Source: Gillisia limnaea DSM 15749
Lineage (GTDB): Bacteria; Bacteroidota; Bacteroidia; Flavobacteriales; Flavobacteriaceae
DNA: 64,000 nucleotides
NCBI RefSeq assembly: GCF_000243235.1
Contig: NZ_JH594606.1
Location: 499,354 to 563,353 of the forward strand
Direction: 5' to 3'
The notes beneath the pieces were generated by a model, which ran no database searches, was not told where the DNA came from, and worked only from the letters and a program-made list of their open reading frames with translations. Position numbers and translations under genes: made by a program. Below, one piece after another: positions 35,985-45,247 of the stretch (position 1 is its first letter; every line of letters begins with the position of its first letter).

Positions 35985-36719
35985 ATGAATCCATTAATAG
36001 CGGAATTTATTGGAACATTTATACTTATTCTTTTGGGTGTTGGCGTGGTAGCCAATGTCATTCTAAAGGGCACCAAGGGATATGGTAGCGGCTGGATTGT
36101 TATTACCACAGGCTGGGCACTTGCTGTTTTTATTGCAGTAGCTGTTGCAGGACCTTATAGCGGCGCACATATTAATCCTGCGGTTAGCGTAGGTTTGGCC
36201 ATAGCGGGCCTATTTGACTGGGCAATGGTTTTACCTTATTGTGCAATGCAGATTCTGGGTGGAATGGCGGGCGCTGCTGTTGTCTGGCTCATGCATAAGG
36301 ATCACTTTGACCTTTCTGAAGACCAGCGAATAAAGTTGGGGGTTTTCGCAACAGCGCCGGCAATTCGAAATTATCCTGTAAACATAATCAGTGAAATTGT
36401 TGGAACGTTTATCTTAATTTTTGTTATCCTGTTTTTTACTCCTGCGGTGTTGGAAGATCAAACCTCCACTCCCATAGGACTTGGAACACTTGGCGCTTTA
36501 CCGGTAGCTTTCCTGGTTTGGGGAATTGGACTTTCGCTTGGAGGGACCACAGGTTACGCTATTAATCCTGCAAGAGATTTGGGCCCCAGATTGGCTCACT
36601 GGATCCTTCCTATTAAAGGAAAAGGAGGAAGTGACTGGAGCTATAGCTGGGTTCCTGTAGTTGGCCCTTTACTCGGATCAGCGCTGGCAGCCTTTACTTT
36701 CCTGATGCTCCAGATATAG
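35985..36719 (+). CDS. glpF: Glycerol facilitator (aquaglyceroporin)
   Basis: A 244-residue inner-membrane channel; ATG 35985 (MNPLIAEFIGTF) is preferred over TTG 35964, which lies inside glpK. Two NPA boxes are visible: AHINPAVSVGLA in the first half and YAINPARDLGPRLAH in the second. The Asp after the second NPAR is typical of glycerol-conducting members. It completes a catabolic set for uptake, phosphorylation and oxidation of glycerol. Confidence 0.95.
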   Translation: MNPLIAEFIGTFILILLGVGVVANVILKGTKGYGSGWIVITTGWALAVFIAVAVAGPYSGAHINPAVSVGLAIAGLFDWAMVLPYCAMQILGGMAGAAVVWLMHKDHFDLSEDQRIKLGVFATAPAIRNYPVNIISEIVGTFILIFVILFFTPAVLEDQTSTPIGLGTLGALPVAFLVWGIGLSLGGTTGYAINPARDLGPRLAHWILPIKGKGGSDWSYSWVPVVGPLLGSALAAFTFLMLQI

Positions 36720-36759
36720 CTGGAACTCGTCAAAGAAGAGTTTGTTTTGAAGAAAAATT

Positions 36760-36826
36760 AAGTCGGCGCGGATTTTCAATCCGTGACGACCTCACTCCTA
36801 TCCAAACCCACGACCATTATACTCTA
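36760..36826 (+). repeat. REP-like repeat, copy 3
   Basis: Begins AAGTCGGCGCGGATTTTCA, continues ATCCGTGACGACCTCAC and ends ACGACCATTATAC. It is a near copy, in the same orientation, of 31751-31820. Confidence 0.75.
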
Positions 36827-36913
36827 TACCGGGCTATCGGGACGAGGAACCTGCCGGACGTTCAGGCGGGTTAAACCCTCAATGAGAGATTTAAACTTTC
36901 TTTAAGTGAAAAA

Positions 36914-37378
36914 TTAATTCGCACCTCCATTGACTTCGATAAGATTAATCTCAAAAATTAAAACGGAGCCTCCGGGTATGCCTCTGTAATTTTGAGAACC
37001 ATAACCAAGATGAGAGGGCACCAAAAGCATACCACTTCCACCTTCTTTAAAATAAGTAATTCCCTCTGTCCAGCCCCTTATTACTTGCTGTAAATTAAAA
37101 GAAATGCCTTCTGAAGTACTTTGATCGAAAACATTATTATTGGTGAAGTATCCTTTATACGCTACACGTACCTCATCTGTTGTTGTTGGTTGCACCCCTG
37201 CACCTTCACTTTCAATGATATAATACAATCCCGATGCACTTTTCTCTGCCTCAAGATTATTTTCTTCTAGATAATTCAGAATTTCTTTGTCGTTAAGACT
37301 TACATAATCTGCGGATTGATCATCATCGCTACAGGATATAAATAAAATCAAGAGCAGTGCCAGGAGGTTGGTTTTCAT
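36914..37378 (-). CDS. FKBP-type peptidyl-prolyl isomerase lipoprotein
   Basis: A 154-residue lipoprotein: the signal peptide ends in the lipobox LFISC (Cys16). Residues about 60-150 form the FKBP domain with VRVAYKGYF, FDQSTSEGISFNLQQVIRGW, LLVPSHLGYGSQ and GGSVLIFEINLI, which contain most of the residues lining the active pocket. It should assist folding of periplasmic proteins around prolines. It stands alone, facing the DUF885 remnant across a short intergenic region. Confidence 0.92.
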   Translation of the reverse strand: MKTNLLALLLILFISCSDDDQSADYVSLNDKEILNYLEENNLEAEKSASGLYYIIESEGAGVQPTTTDEVRVAYKGYFTNNNVFDQSTSEGISFNLQQVIRGWTEGITYFKEGGSGMLLVPSHLGYGSQNYRGIPGGSVLIFEINLIEVNGGAN

Positions 37379-37417
37379 ATTTTTTTTCGCAAATATACCT
37401 AACTTTTCATTTTAGTA

Positions 37418-37858
37418 AAGACTCTTTTTGTTTTTCTCGCTTCCCTGGTAGCAATGACTTTTATTTTCATTTCCTGTACGGAGAAGGAAAAAGGAGAAGA
37501 AAAAAAAAGTCCAAAGGCCGCTCTACTGGAATGGTTGGATACCAACTATGAAGAAATGCTCCAAAGAAGCCCTATCCAACGCACCATGCAGGGCAGAAAG
37601 GACCACTATAACAAGGTCGATGATATGAGCGAGGAAGCCCAGGATGAATTGCTATTATGGCAAGAAGCCAGTGTCTATAAACTTAAGGAAAACTTTGATT
37701 ATGAAGCGCTTTCTGAGGATGACAAAATCTCTAATAACCTTTGGGTATACCAATATGACGAAATGAAAGAAGGGAAAGAACACCGCAATATGGGGTATGT
37801 ATTTCACCAAATGGGCTGTGTGCACACCTTTTTTACCAGCTTTGTCATCAACTTTTAG
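37418..37858 (+). pseudogene. Truncated DUF885-family lipoprotein gene
   Basis: The open frame from 37454 contains LLEWLDTNYEEMLQRSPIQR and QDELLLWQEASVYKLKENFD, the N terminus of secreted DUF885 (COG4805) proteins, which normally reach about 600 residues; here the frame stops after 134. In-frame codons upstream of 37454 read KTLFVFLASLVA and would complete the signal peptide and lipobox (IFISC), but the codon before them is GTA rather than ATG. Loss of start and of most of the protein indicates a pseudogene. Confidence 0.7.
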
Positions 37859-38015
37859 TACTGTTGCTTATATAATTTACTGTTATTAAACAAGTTAAGC
37901 TGTTCTTTCATTTTCAAAAGGTGAAGCTTTATTATAGAGGCACTTTAGCTATCTGTTAGATTAGTCCCAGGACTGGTGTTCTACTTTAGTTAGCTTTTAT
38001 TCTTGTTTTCTCGTT

Positions 38016-38675
38016 TTAAAATGCGAATCCAATGCCAATATTGGCCATTAAGCCCTGAAAAAGTAGATCTGCCGGACCTTCTAATTCACTCCAATCATCA
38101 GTTCTTGTTTCCTGAGTCCCATCATTGTAGATGGTAAGAACATCATATTTTTTAGGAAGGGGATTAAATGAATATCCCACTTCAGGACGGAAATAAAAAA
38201 GTCCCCCTAGTTTGGCCCCCAGCTTTACATTAAAGGAATTATGTTTTTCTTCTATAAACTCAACACTGTCCATATATTCCAATGTAGATTCCGCTTTTAT
38301 TGTACTATAACTTATTCCAGCATACAGTCCTTTGCCCGGTTTGAAGAAATAGTAATTAAAGCCAAGGTCGAGGTAGGTGTAATTGATCTGGTCCTCTGTA
38401 TCTTCCTCCATGTCTTGACTTTTTAATAACCAATCCGATTTTAACATGGAATAATCGGCATTTAATGCGAGTTTTTTACCTAATAAAGGAGTTACATATT
38501 CAAGGTTTCCACCAATAAGGTTTGGAAAACCGATTTTGACCCCAATCCTTACTGGCCTTAGCTTGAACGAATCTTCCTCATCTAAATCAATTCCAGTATT
38601 CTGAGCAAATCCGGTGGTTGGGAAAAAGAGTAGAATACCTATTAAAACTGCAAAAATCCAAAATTTATTTTTCAT
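38016..38675 (-). CDS. Outer-membrane beta-barrel protein
   Basis: A 219-residue protein with a signal peptide (MKNKFWIFAVLIGILLFFPT) and alternating strands such as RIGVKIGFPNLIGGNLEYV, LGFNYYFFKPGKGLYAGISY and the terminal MANIGIGFAF with C-terminal Phe. These features fit a small outer-membrane barrel of about 8 strands. No substrate can be inferred, and neighbours are not informative. Confidence 0.75.
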   Translation of the reverse strand: MKNKFWIFAVLIGILLFFPTTGFAQNTGIDLDEEDSFKLRPVRIGVKIGFPNLIGGNLEYVTPLLGKKLALNADYSMLKSDWLLKSQDMEEDTEDQINYTYLDLGFNYYFFKPGKGLYAGISYSTIKAESTLEYMDSVEFIEEKHNSFNVKLGAKLGGLFYFRPEVGYSFNPLPKKYDVLTIYNDGTQETRTDDWSELEGPADLLFQGLMANIGIGFAF

Positions 38676-39182
38676 TTTTTAAAGCTTATACTGTTAATAT
38701 TGTATTAAAACTATTACTAAAAAAAATCAAGTACAATACCCATTTGTGGGTATTATTCGTTTTTAAGAGTGGAGAAGGTTTGAGCCGTCTCATTAAATAA
38801 AAAAACCCACGACTTAAAAAGTTCTGAGTTGCTTCTTGCGGAGGAAGAGGATTACAGAACCTGTGATCCCAAAAGGGTGAAACTACAAACTTTGGATGTT
38901 TCAGGCTGCGCCTGTAAACGTTTTCTTTTTAATCTGCAGCTCTTAAACTAAGTTTTGGAATAATCATATTATACGGAACGGGTGCTGGAGATGAGAAAAG
39001 AAGCCTAATAACATTTATTCGATCAAGGCTGAAGAAAATGCCTGCATTATTTATATTATTTTAAGTTATCATAATATACACATCATATCCCGCACACCTC
39101 TAATATCTATATTTACGGTATCTAAAATATAAGTTTGAAGAATGAAATTGACCAGAAGTCCCCTTCAAATACTAAATAAATA
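38676..39182. other. Intergenic region with possible tRNA relic
   Basis: No gene. On the minus strand 38838-38862 reads GGTTC-TGTAATCCTCTTCCTCCGCA, reminiscent of a T-arm and acceptor end of a tRNA, but the anticodon half cannot be folded. ACCCACGACTTAAAAAGTTC at about 38807 looks like a degraded terminator. The promoter of the downstream small gene lies near 39100-39180. Confidence 0.35.
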
Positions 39183-39548
39183 ATGATGAAAAAACTTTCT
39201 TTTTACGAAGCTCCTGCTTCTTTATATCCTAACAGAACTTCACAGGTGAATATTGATTTTTTACAAGCTAAAAATATTTTTCTTTCAGGTGAATTTCTTC
39301 CAATGGGTATAAATTCTTTTAAAGAAAATTTAATAAAGCGGCAAGCTAATGTACAGCCGGAGATTACCCCGGAAACAGAGATCCTTATTTGTGGAAAATA
39401 TCCGGATTGGATACTGGTTGAGGAGGCGACGCTCTATGGGATCAAGATAATTTTTGTTGACAAAGCGGGAGAATTATTCAACAGAATTGCTGCAAAGCTT
39501 ATTAAAAACAAAACTGATTCACCTGTTAAAGAGCTAATGGAGGCTTAA
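39183..39548 (+). CDS. Protein of unknown function (121 residues)
   Basis: A soluble protein without signal peptide. Residues 62-105 (TEILICGKYPDWILVEEATL, then YGIKIIFVDKAGELFNRIAA) have a strand-helix-strand rhythm loosely like a BRCT repeat, where a short strand ending in G is followed by a helix and a second strand, but this is weak. It is isolated, with transposase scraps downstream. I do not assign a function. Confidence 0.55.
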   Translation: MMKKLSFYEAPASLYPNRTSQVNIDFLQAKNIFLSGEFLPMGINSFKENLIKRQANVQPEITPETEILICGKYPDWILVEEATLYGIKIIFVDKAGELFNRIAAKLIKNKTDSPVKELMEA

Positions 39549-39724
39549 AATTTCATAATTTTAATTCCGCAAGGAGCAAAAAAACGTATCATAAAAATTT
39601 AAAAAAATAGATTATTTAATTCTTATTGCCTGAGTCCTTAAAAAGTTACTATACCATATAACTAAAGCTTTTACAGTTCTTTTTTGCGTCTTTAAATCAA
39701 CCTGTACCTATCCTAATCGCGAAC
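39549..39724. other. Intergenic, no feature seen
   Basis: A short AT-rich region; nothing supportable. Confidence 0.35.
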
Positions 39725-39945
39725 GAAATATAGCTAAAAAGTGTTTCCCTAAAGCCAAACAGGTGACTGAAAGGTTCCACGTTCAGAAACTGGCTACCGA
39801 AACTTTACAGGATTTTAGTATCAAACACCGGTGTGAAGCAATAGACCTGGAAAAAGAGGAACTATGCAAAATTTCATTTTTTGAGTGTTTTCAGGGTCCC
39901 AAACACACCTCAAAATTAAGTGACACCGAATTCGCCCCTTTTTAA
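39725..39945 (+). pseudogene. Transposase fragment (ISL3-like)
   Basis: The plus frame reads CFPKAKQVTERFHVQKLATE and TLQDFSIKHRCEAIDLEKEE, a pattern found in the middle of ISL3/ISAon1-type transposases (FPKA..V.DRFHV.KL..EALQ..R..HRW.A). No catalytic domain before or after it is intact, so it is a short relic. The remaining bases to 39945 read on without similarity. Confidence 0.65.
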
Positions 39946-40431
39946 CATTAATTTGGGAGTTTTTATCTGTTTTTATTTATTTGTAGTCAAATGAGACTAA
40001 ATCATTGCAAATTATCTTGGACGCTGATATTAACTATTGCTTAGATAGATTTTTACCGTTTAGTAGGGTTTTTAACGAAAATATCAAATTGCGTATTGTC
40101 AAAAGCGTTTGTTTGTCATTAAGAAGGAACTATTGTTGCTTCAGAAAATTTAGAGTTAACTTTTGAACCTATTGGGCTTCTAGACAACCTAATTAGAGCT
40201 GATGATATACATGCCTCTGATAAACGGTTTGATTAACTTCTCAATTTAAATTATTAATCATCATTTGAGTGCTATTAATTCCAAGTTATTGAAAAATGCA
40301 ACATAAAAGTAAACTCGAAAAAAATTAAACACCTTTTCAATTTAATTTCGTTGATATTCTACCAAATTTGAAATAAAAGGGATTGATCACAAAAACAAAT
40401 CCAGTTTGACTTTTAATAAGACAGTTAATTT
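39946..40431. other. Intergenic, no feature seen
   Basis: About 490 AT-rich bases with many stops in all frames and no recognisable signal. Confidence 0.4.
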
Positions 40432-40780
40432 TTCCTCACAACCCGTTCACCCCATTCCCCTTCATTCCGCAGAAAAAGCTACATTTCGGGAAAAGAGCTT
40501 CACTTCAAAAAGTCTTGAACACGACTCCAAAGATTCCGATGTCCATTCCACTTGCCAGCCTCCCAAGAAAAGTCGGGAAGCGGCCAAACTCCATTATTAT
40601 CTACATATTTGAAGTCAAGTCCGCCTTAGATTCTGCTTCAAGAGGATAATCCATTTTATCAAACCCATTCAGCACATTCCCCTGCATTCCACAGAAAAAG
40701 CGCCACTACGGAAAAAGCGCTTCACTACAAAAAATCTTGGACACAATCCAAAAATTACATGTTTCCATTGCGCTACTCCC
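40432..40780 (+). repeat. Two diverged direct repeats of about 120 bases
   Basis: Copy A (about 40432-40556) and copy B (about 40658-40778) share blocks such as CATTCC, GCAGAAAAAG/ACAGAAAAAG, GAGCTTCACTTCAAAAAGTC versus GCGCTTCACTACAAAAAATC, and TTGAACACGACTCCAAA versus TTGGACACAATCCAAA. The open frame at 40406-40612 is an artefact of this repeat. Confidence 0.5.
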
Positions 40781-41089
40781 TAAGCGTCTTAATCACCCAA
40801 AACTCTCCCAACGTCTCCCGACGTTGAAATCAATCGTGATTTAACCCGCAACCATTGCTAACCCAATTGTAACATGAAGTCAGGAAACTTCAAGACGTTC
40901 ACAAGTTCCTTCGCGATTACTTAGGCGCGAGGTCATGATACCTCCCGCAGCGACAGAAGCCTTTGCCCAGCGGGTGCGACGAAGTCAGACCTCACAGCGG
41001 GAGAAGACTTTGCCTCAACTGGTGTTATGTGATCCAATAAAAAGAAATTCAGAGAGCTACATCAGCTCCGTTAATCCTTAGGTTAAGGT
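40781..41089. other. Intergenic, repeat-rich
   Basis: Short inverted pieces (GAGGTCATGATACCTC, GGTCATG/CATGACC-like and GACCTCACAGCGGGAGAAG) occur at 40930-41010 but no gene is supportable. Confidence 0.3.
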
Positions 41090-41992
41090 TTAAAATCTCA
41101 GGATTTCAGTCATTATTCCAAAACGAATAACACTTATTTGATGATGAAAATAGATGTTGTAATAATCCATTCCGTGATAAAATTGAACAAACAGGCCAAT
41201 ATCCTCGAGGAATTTTGGATGATAATAAAATCTCAAACTTGCGTTAAGCCTGTTTAAATTAAAAGTTTCCCAGTTATTTACGTTGTCTATCATCCAACTG
41301 GTTTCAGCCTTTACAGAGAAATTGGCTTTGTTGTTTCCATTAGAATTGACATTTATAGGTAGTTTATATGCTAAAAAAGTGTTATGCCAGCGCAATCCGC
41401 TGTATTTCCCCTGCATTTCATCGAGCATCCAGGATTTTGGATGGAACTCAATAGAACTTTTAAAAAACCTGAAAGCATTATGTTTGGTGTTATAATATGA
41501 TTTGATAAAGCCCAGGTCAGCATAATTAGTGGCAAAATTCCCATATCTTAAATTCATGTCTCCACTTTCATCATAGAAATCTCCATCCTGCCCATTGGAG
41601 TGATGCGCTATTTTCCCAAATAGGCTTAGTTTATTTATGGATCGTTCGCTTCCTGTTAAAAAATAAAATGTGATATTTGGCATATAGCTGGGTGTTCTTA
41701 CCGGGTAAGAGAATTCATCATACATTCTCACGATGATTTGTGGGGTAAGTACTGCCATTAATCTTGAATCTTTCCGCTCGCGAATTTTAAAACCGGGGCT
41801 TACATTTGCTTCAAAAATAAGTGGTTCTATATTTCCAAGGTCTGTGGGAAAAGTAACATAACTATCACCCTGATTAACCAGTGCAATTTGATCTAGGCTA
41901 AGATTTGATTTAGTATCTGCAACTGTTTGTGCATAGGTAAGGCTTGAAGTAACACCTAAAAAAAACAATATGAAGCCAAACTTTTTCATCAC
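41090..41992 (-). CDS. Outer-membrane phospholipase A-like protein
   Basis: A 300-residue protein with a signal peptide (MMKKFGFILFFLGVTSSLTY, cleaved after YAQ). The motif KIAHHSNGQDGDFYDESGDM resembles the HxSNG active site of outer-membrane phospholipase A (OMPLA/PldA), and alternating strands run through to the C-terminal FGIMTEILRF with an aromatic last residue, as in outer-membrane barrels. It would hydrolyse phospholipids in the outer membrane if active. It overlaps the DUF2141 gene by 4 bases and is therefore at the end of the efflux operon region. Function is moderately supported. Confidence 0.6.
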   Translation of the reverse strand: MMKKFGFILFFLGVTSSLTYAQTVADTKSNLSLDQIALVNQGDSYVTFPTDLGNIEPLIFEANVSPGFKIRERKDSRLMAVLTPQIIVRMYDEFSYPVRTPSYMPNITFYFLTGSERSINKLSLFGKIAHHSNGQDGDFYDESGDMNLRYGNFATNYADLGFIKSYYNTKHNAFRFFKSSIEFHPKSWMLDEMQGKYSGLRWHNTFLAYKLPINVNSNGNNKANFSVKAETSWMIDNVNNWETFNLNRLNASLRFYYHPKFLEDIGLFVQFYHGMDYYNIYFHHQISVIRFGIMTEILRF

Positions 41993-42447
41993 AAATAAAT
42001 AATATTGACCAGTTTTGTTAAACTGGAATCTACCCTAAAACTTGCTTTAGAAAAGTTAGGGCGATTAAATAACCCGATGGATTCATAATTTGAAATACCA
42101 ACACCTTCACTGGGCATTGGAACAAGGAATTTCTTATCTATTTTTCCATTTTCATTTTCATCGTGCAAAATAGAAACAGCATACTTCCCGGCCGGCAAGT
42201 CATTAAAAGTTAGTGTTGATCTATTTTTGCTGATTTCCGCAATCCCTTTTCTAAAGTATTTTTCATATTTTTCATCGGGAATGGAACCGTCCTTGTTATA
42301 TATGGCATATTGCACCACTCCCTTTGAATTTCTTAAATTCTCAACCTTAATGGTCAGGGAGTATTTTGCTTCCTGATTAGGATACGTAAACGAGAATAGC
42401 CCGATTAGCAGAGAAAGCATCATGAATTTTTTAATTATTTTTTTCAT
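41989..42447 (-). CDS. DUF2141 secreted protein
   Basis: A 152-residue protein with a signal peptide (MKKIIKKFMMLSLLIGLFSF). The mature part matches DUF2141: LTIKVENLRNSKGVVQYAIY, FNDLPAGKYAVSILHDENENG, IDKKFLVPMPSEGVGISN. The family is beta-sandwich-like and often appears with carotenoid or lipid genes; its role is unknown. It overlaps both neighbours (17 bases with the upstream membrane gene, 4 with the OMPLA-like gene). Confidence 0.85.
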   Translation of the reverse strand: MKKIIKKFMMLSLLIGLFSFTYPNQEAKYSLTIKVENLRNSKGVVQYAIYNKDGSIPDEKYEKYFRKGIAEISKNRSTLTFNDLPAGKYAVSILHDENENGKIDKKFLVPMPSEGVGISNYESIGLFNRPNFSKASFRVDSSLTKLVNIIYL

Positions 42448-42826
42448 TTTTAATGAATTTTAGATATGCAAGTAATACAAAAGCGAGCGTTACAATAATT
42501 CTGAAAATCATTGCACCAATAGTTTTTGTCTCATATAATCCTCCGGAATTAATATGAATAAACAAACCCACAAACGCCATAATTAAGATCAAAGCCGAAA
42601 GACTTAAAATATTGAAGGTCATCCTCTTTTGTTTCAGAAAGCCATAAGCTGCAACCAAATAGAGTAAACTGCTTATAAAATTTGCCCACACCACAAATAA
42701 AACATAGTTACCTTCTTTCTCCCGAATCCCAAACCAGTCAAATATTATCGAGGTGCTCAAAAACAAGGTTAGTAACGCCAATGCTATTAACAGGACTACC
42801 GGAAAATATCTGAATATTTTTTTCAT
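42431..42826 (-). CDS. Four-helix membrane protein of unknown function
   Basis: A 131-residue protein with four hydrophobic helices (about residues 7-28, 42-63, 72-92, 103-123) and a basic tail (LKFIKNEKNN). It resembles small uncharacterised DoxX-like or cupredoxin-adjacent Bacteroidota membrane proteins, but no signature is certain. It overlaps the DUF2141 gene. Confidence 0.65.
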   Translation of the reverse strand: MKKIFRYFPVVLLIALALLTLFLSTSIIFDWFGIREKEGNYVLFVVWANFISSLLYLVAAYGFLKQKRMTFNILSLSALILIMAFVGLFIHINSGGLYETKTIGAMIFRIIVTLAFVLLAYLKFIKNEKNN

Positions 42827-42961
42827 ATTTTTTAGATGTTATAAAGTAGGATACATTTAGTTCACGTTTTTCTTATAAAAAGTGAAATCCTGAAAAAATA
42901 GCCACCAATGAAATAAATATTTATTGGAGCCCTATAAGACATTTCTGCAAGTACCTTCACA

Positions 42962-44083
42962 TTAGTTTGTTTTCTTATAACTCCATACCGCCAGGCCATT
43001 CATTATTAAAGCATACAGTAAGGTTTTTAAAAACTGGGGTAAAATATCCTGAAATGAAGAGCCTTTAAGCATCACCATTCTCATGACTTCAACGAAATAT
43101 TTTATAGGATTGAATTCTGTGATGATCTGTGCCCAGCCCGGCATACTTTCTATAGGGGTAAACAGCCCGCTCATCAAAATAAAGATCACCACAAAAAACC
43201 AGGCTATAAACATGGCTTGTTGTTGGGTATCTGTAAAATTTGAGATAAATAGCCCAATGCCAAGAATCACGAGTATATAAATAGAAGTATAGAGGTACAT
43301 AAGGCCTAAACTGCCAAGCATCGGGACATCAAAAATCAGTTTTGCTATTAGTAGTCCTATGCTAAGCAAACCCATTCCAATAACCCAGAACGGAAATAAT
43401 TTACCAATGATAAACTGGCTCTTTTTAATAGGTGTCACATTGATTTGTTCCAGGGTACCTATTTCTTTTTCACGCACAATGTTCATCCCCGAAAGGAACA
43501 AGGTGATCATGGTTACTAACAACACCAGGATGCCGGGTACCATAAATGTTTTGTAGTTTAAGGTCTCGTTATACCAAAATGAAGGAATACTGGTAATGTT
43601 TACGGGCGTTATTAAGGCATCTTCAGGTTGCAATAATTCTACCTTCAGTTTTTTATTAAAACTTTGCACAATTTGATTGACATATACATTTTCTACCCCC
43701 GCTGCTGCACCATCAATGGCATTTATAGTAACTCCTAAATCTGTGTATTTCTCTTTTTGCAAATCGCGCTCAAAGTATGGGGGGATTACCAATAGGACAT
43801 CCACCTCTCCCTTTAACATCGCGGAACTGGCTTTAGCTTCCGAAGAAAAATCGGTTAACACGCTGAAATAAGTGGAAGCATTGAATTTTTCTATTAACTC
43901 ACGAGAGTAGGAACTATGATCGTTATCTATATAAGCGAATTTGATGTTTTTTACTTCATAGGTTGCCGCATTCGATAAAATAACCAATTGCAGTATTGGC
44001 AAAATAAATATAATGGGAAGCATACCTTTATTTCTAAAGATTTGCCTGAACTCTTTTTGGATGATGTAACCTATAGTCTTCAT
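42962..44083 (-). CDS. ABC-2 type permease subunit
   Basis: A 373-residue inner-membrane protein with one N-terminal helix, a periplasmic domain of about 130 residues (KNIKFAYIDNDHSSYSRELI onward), then five C-terminal helices including VREKEIGTLEQINVTPIKKS, a hallmark of YbhR/YhhJ-like ABC-2 exporters. It pairs with the next permease (one-base overlap at 44083). Together with ATPases and HlyD/TolC it should move a hydrophobic compound or lipid across the envelope. Confidence 0.9.
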   Translation of the reverse strand: MKTIGYIIQKEFRQIFRNKGMLPIIFILPILQLVILSNAATYEVKNIKFAYIDNDHSSYSRELIEKFNASTYFSVLTDFSSEAKASSAMLKGEVDVLLVIPPYFERDLQKEKYTDLGVTINAIDGAAAGVENVYVNQIVQSFNKKLKVELLQPEDALITPVNITSIPSFWYNETLNYKTFMVPGILVLLVTMITLFLSGMNIVREKEIGTLEQINVTPIKKSQFIIGKLFPFWVIGMGLLSIGLLIAKLIFDVPMLGSLGLMYLYTSIYILVILGIGLFISNFTDTQQQAMFIAWFFVVIFILMSGLFTPIESMPGWAQIITEFNPIKYFVEVMRMVMLKGSSFQDILPQFLKTLLYALIMNGLAVWSYKKTN

Positions 44084-45189
44084 TACTCTAACCTAATTTT
44101 ATATTTCTTAATACTTAAGCCAATAAAAAAGAGTGTCATTGCCAATAAAATCAGGGTTTCCTTCCAGAGTAAAGAAATACCAACCCCTTTAAGCATGATG
44201 CCTTTTAAGATGATGATAAACCATTTGGCAGGGATAAAATGACTTATTATTTGCAAAGGCGCTGGCATGCTTGAAATGGGAAAAATAAAGCCCGATAATA
44301 AGATTACAGGAAGCATTAATCCCATTAAAGAAATCATCATTGCGGTTTGTTGGGTAGCCGAAATGGTTGAAATTAAAATCCCCAATGTTAAAGAGGTAAT
44401 TATAAATAACACACTTTCCAGACCCAATAAAAAGAGGCTTCCCTGTACAGGCATTTTAAAAATAAAAATGCTTAGTAGAATAATAACAACAGCATTGATC
44501 ATCGATAGAAAAATATAGGGCACCACCTTTCCAATAATTACCTGAAAAGGTTTTAGTGGAGACACCAACAAGATCTCCATAGTGCCCAATTCTTTTTCCC
44601 TGGTGATAGAAATAGAGGTCATCATGGCAGATACCAACATTAAAATGATAGTCATCACGCCAGGAACAAACATAAACACGCTCTTTAACTCAGGGTTATA
44701 TATCATTCGGGTTTGCGGAACGATTTGATATACTATTTTGATGTCTTTATTTTGGTCTAGCTGGTAGTTTTGAAGGATCGAATTTATATAATTGCTTATG
44801 GTATTGGCTGTATTGGGATCGGTGGCATCGGTTATTACCTGAATGGTCGCCTGTTTTTCTTTTACAAGGTTTTTGCTGAAATCATTTTCGAAATTTAAAA
44901 CCGCTTTGATTTTTCCTTTTTTAAAAGCAGCTTCAATATCTGCTTCCTGCTCTATAAATTGATTGATGCTGAAATATTTTGATGCTGAGATTTTATTGAT
45001 AATCTCCCCGGTAGTAGCATCTTTGGAGTGATCTAAAATAGCGATCTCCACATTATTGATCTCGTTGGTAATGGCAAAACCAAAAAGTAGTATTTGGGCA
45101 ATCGGCATACCAAATAAGATGAATAGCGAACGCTTATCCCTGAAGATATGGTAAAACTCTTTTTCTATAAATCCTAAAAAACGTTTCAT
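44083..45189 (-). CDS. ABC-2 type permease subunit
   Basis: A 368-residue relative of the following gene, with N-terminal helix (RSLFILFGMPIAQILLFGFA), a periplasmic region, and TREKELGTMEILLVSPLKPF before the transmembrane bundle. It overlaps its partner by one base. The two likely form a heterodimer, as YbhS/YbhR do. Confidence 0.9.
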   Translation of the reverse strand: MKRFLGFIEKEFYHIFRDKRSLFILFGMPIAQILLFGFAITNEINNVEIAILDHSKDATTGEIINKISASKYFSINQFIEQEADIEAAFKKGKIKAVLNFENDFSKNLVKEKQATIQVITDATDPNTANTISNYINSILQNYQLDQNKDIKIVYQIVPQTRMIYNPELKSVFMFVPGVMTIILMLVSAMMTSISITREKELGTMEILLVSPLKPFQVIIGKVVPYIFLSMINAVVIILLSIFIFKMPVQGSLFLLGLESVLFIITSLTLGILISTISATQQTAMMISLMGLMLPVILLSGFIFPISSMPAPLQIISHFIPAKWFIIILKGIMLKGVGISLLWKETLILLAMTLFFIGLSIKKYKIRLE

Positions 45190-45247
45190 GTGCCCATAAT
45201 TATTTTAATACCACCTAGATTCCAAATAAATGTTTCGTCTGTTGATG

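Noticed and set aside
40900..41030. CRISPR-like or riboswitch-like structure
   Set aside because: Short inverted pieces occur, but there are no regularly spaced repeats and no known aptamer core.
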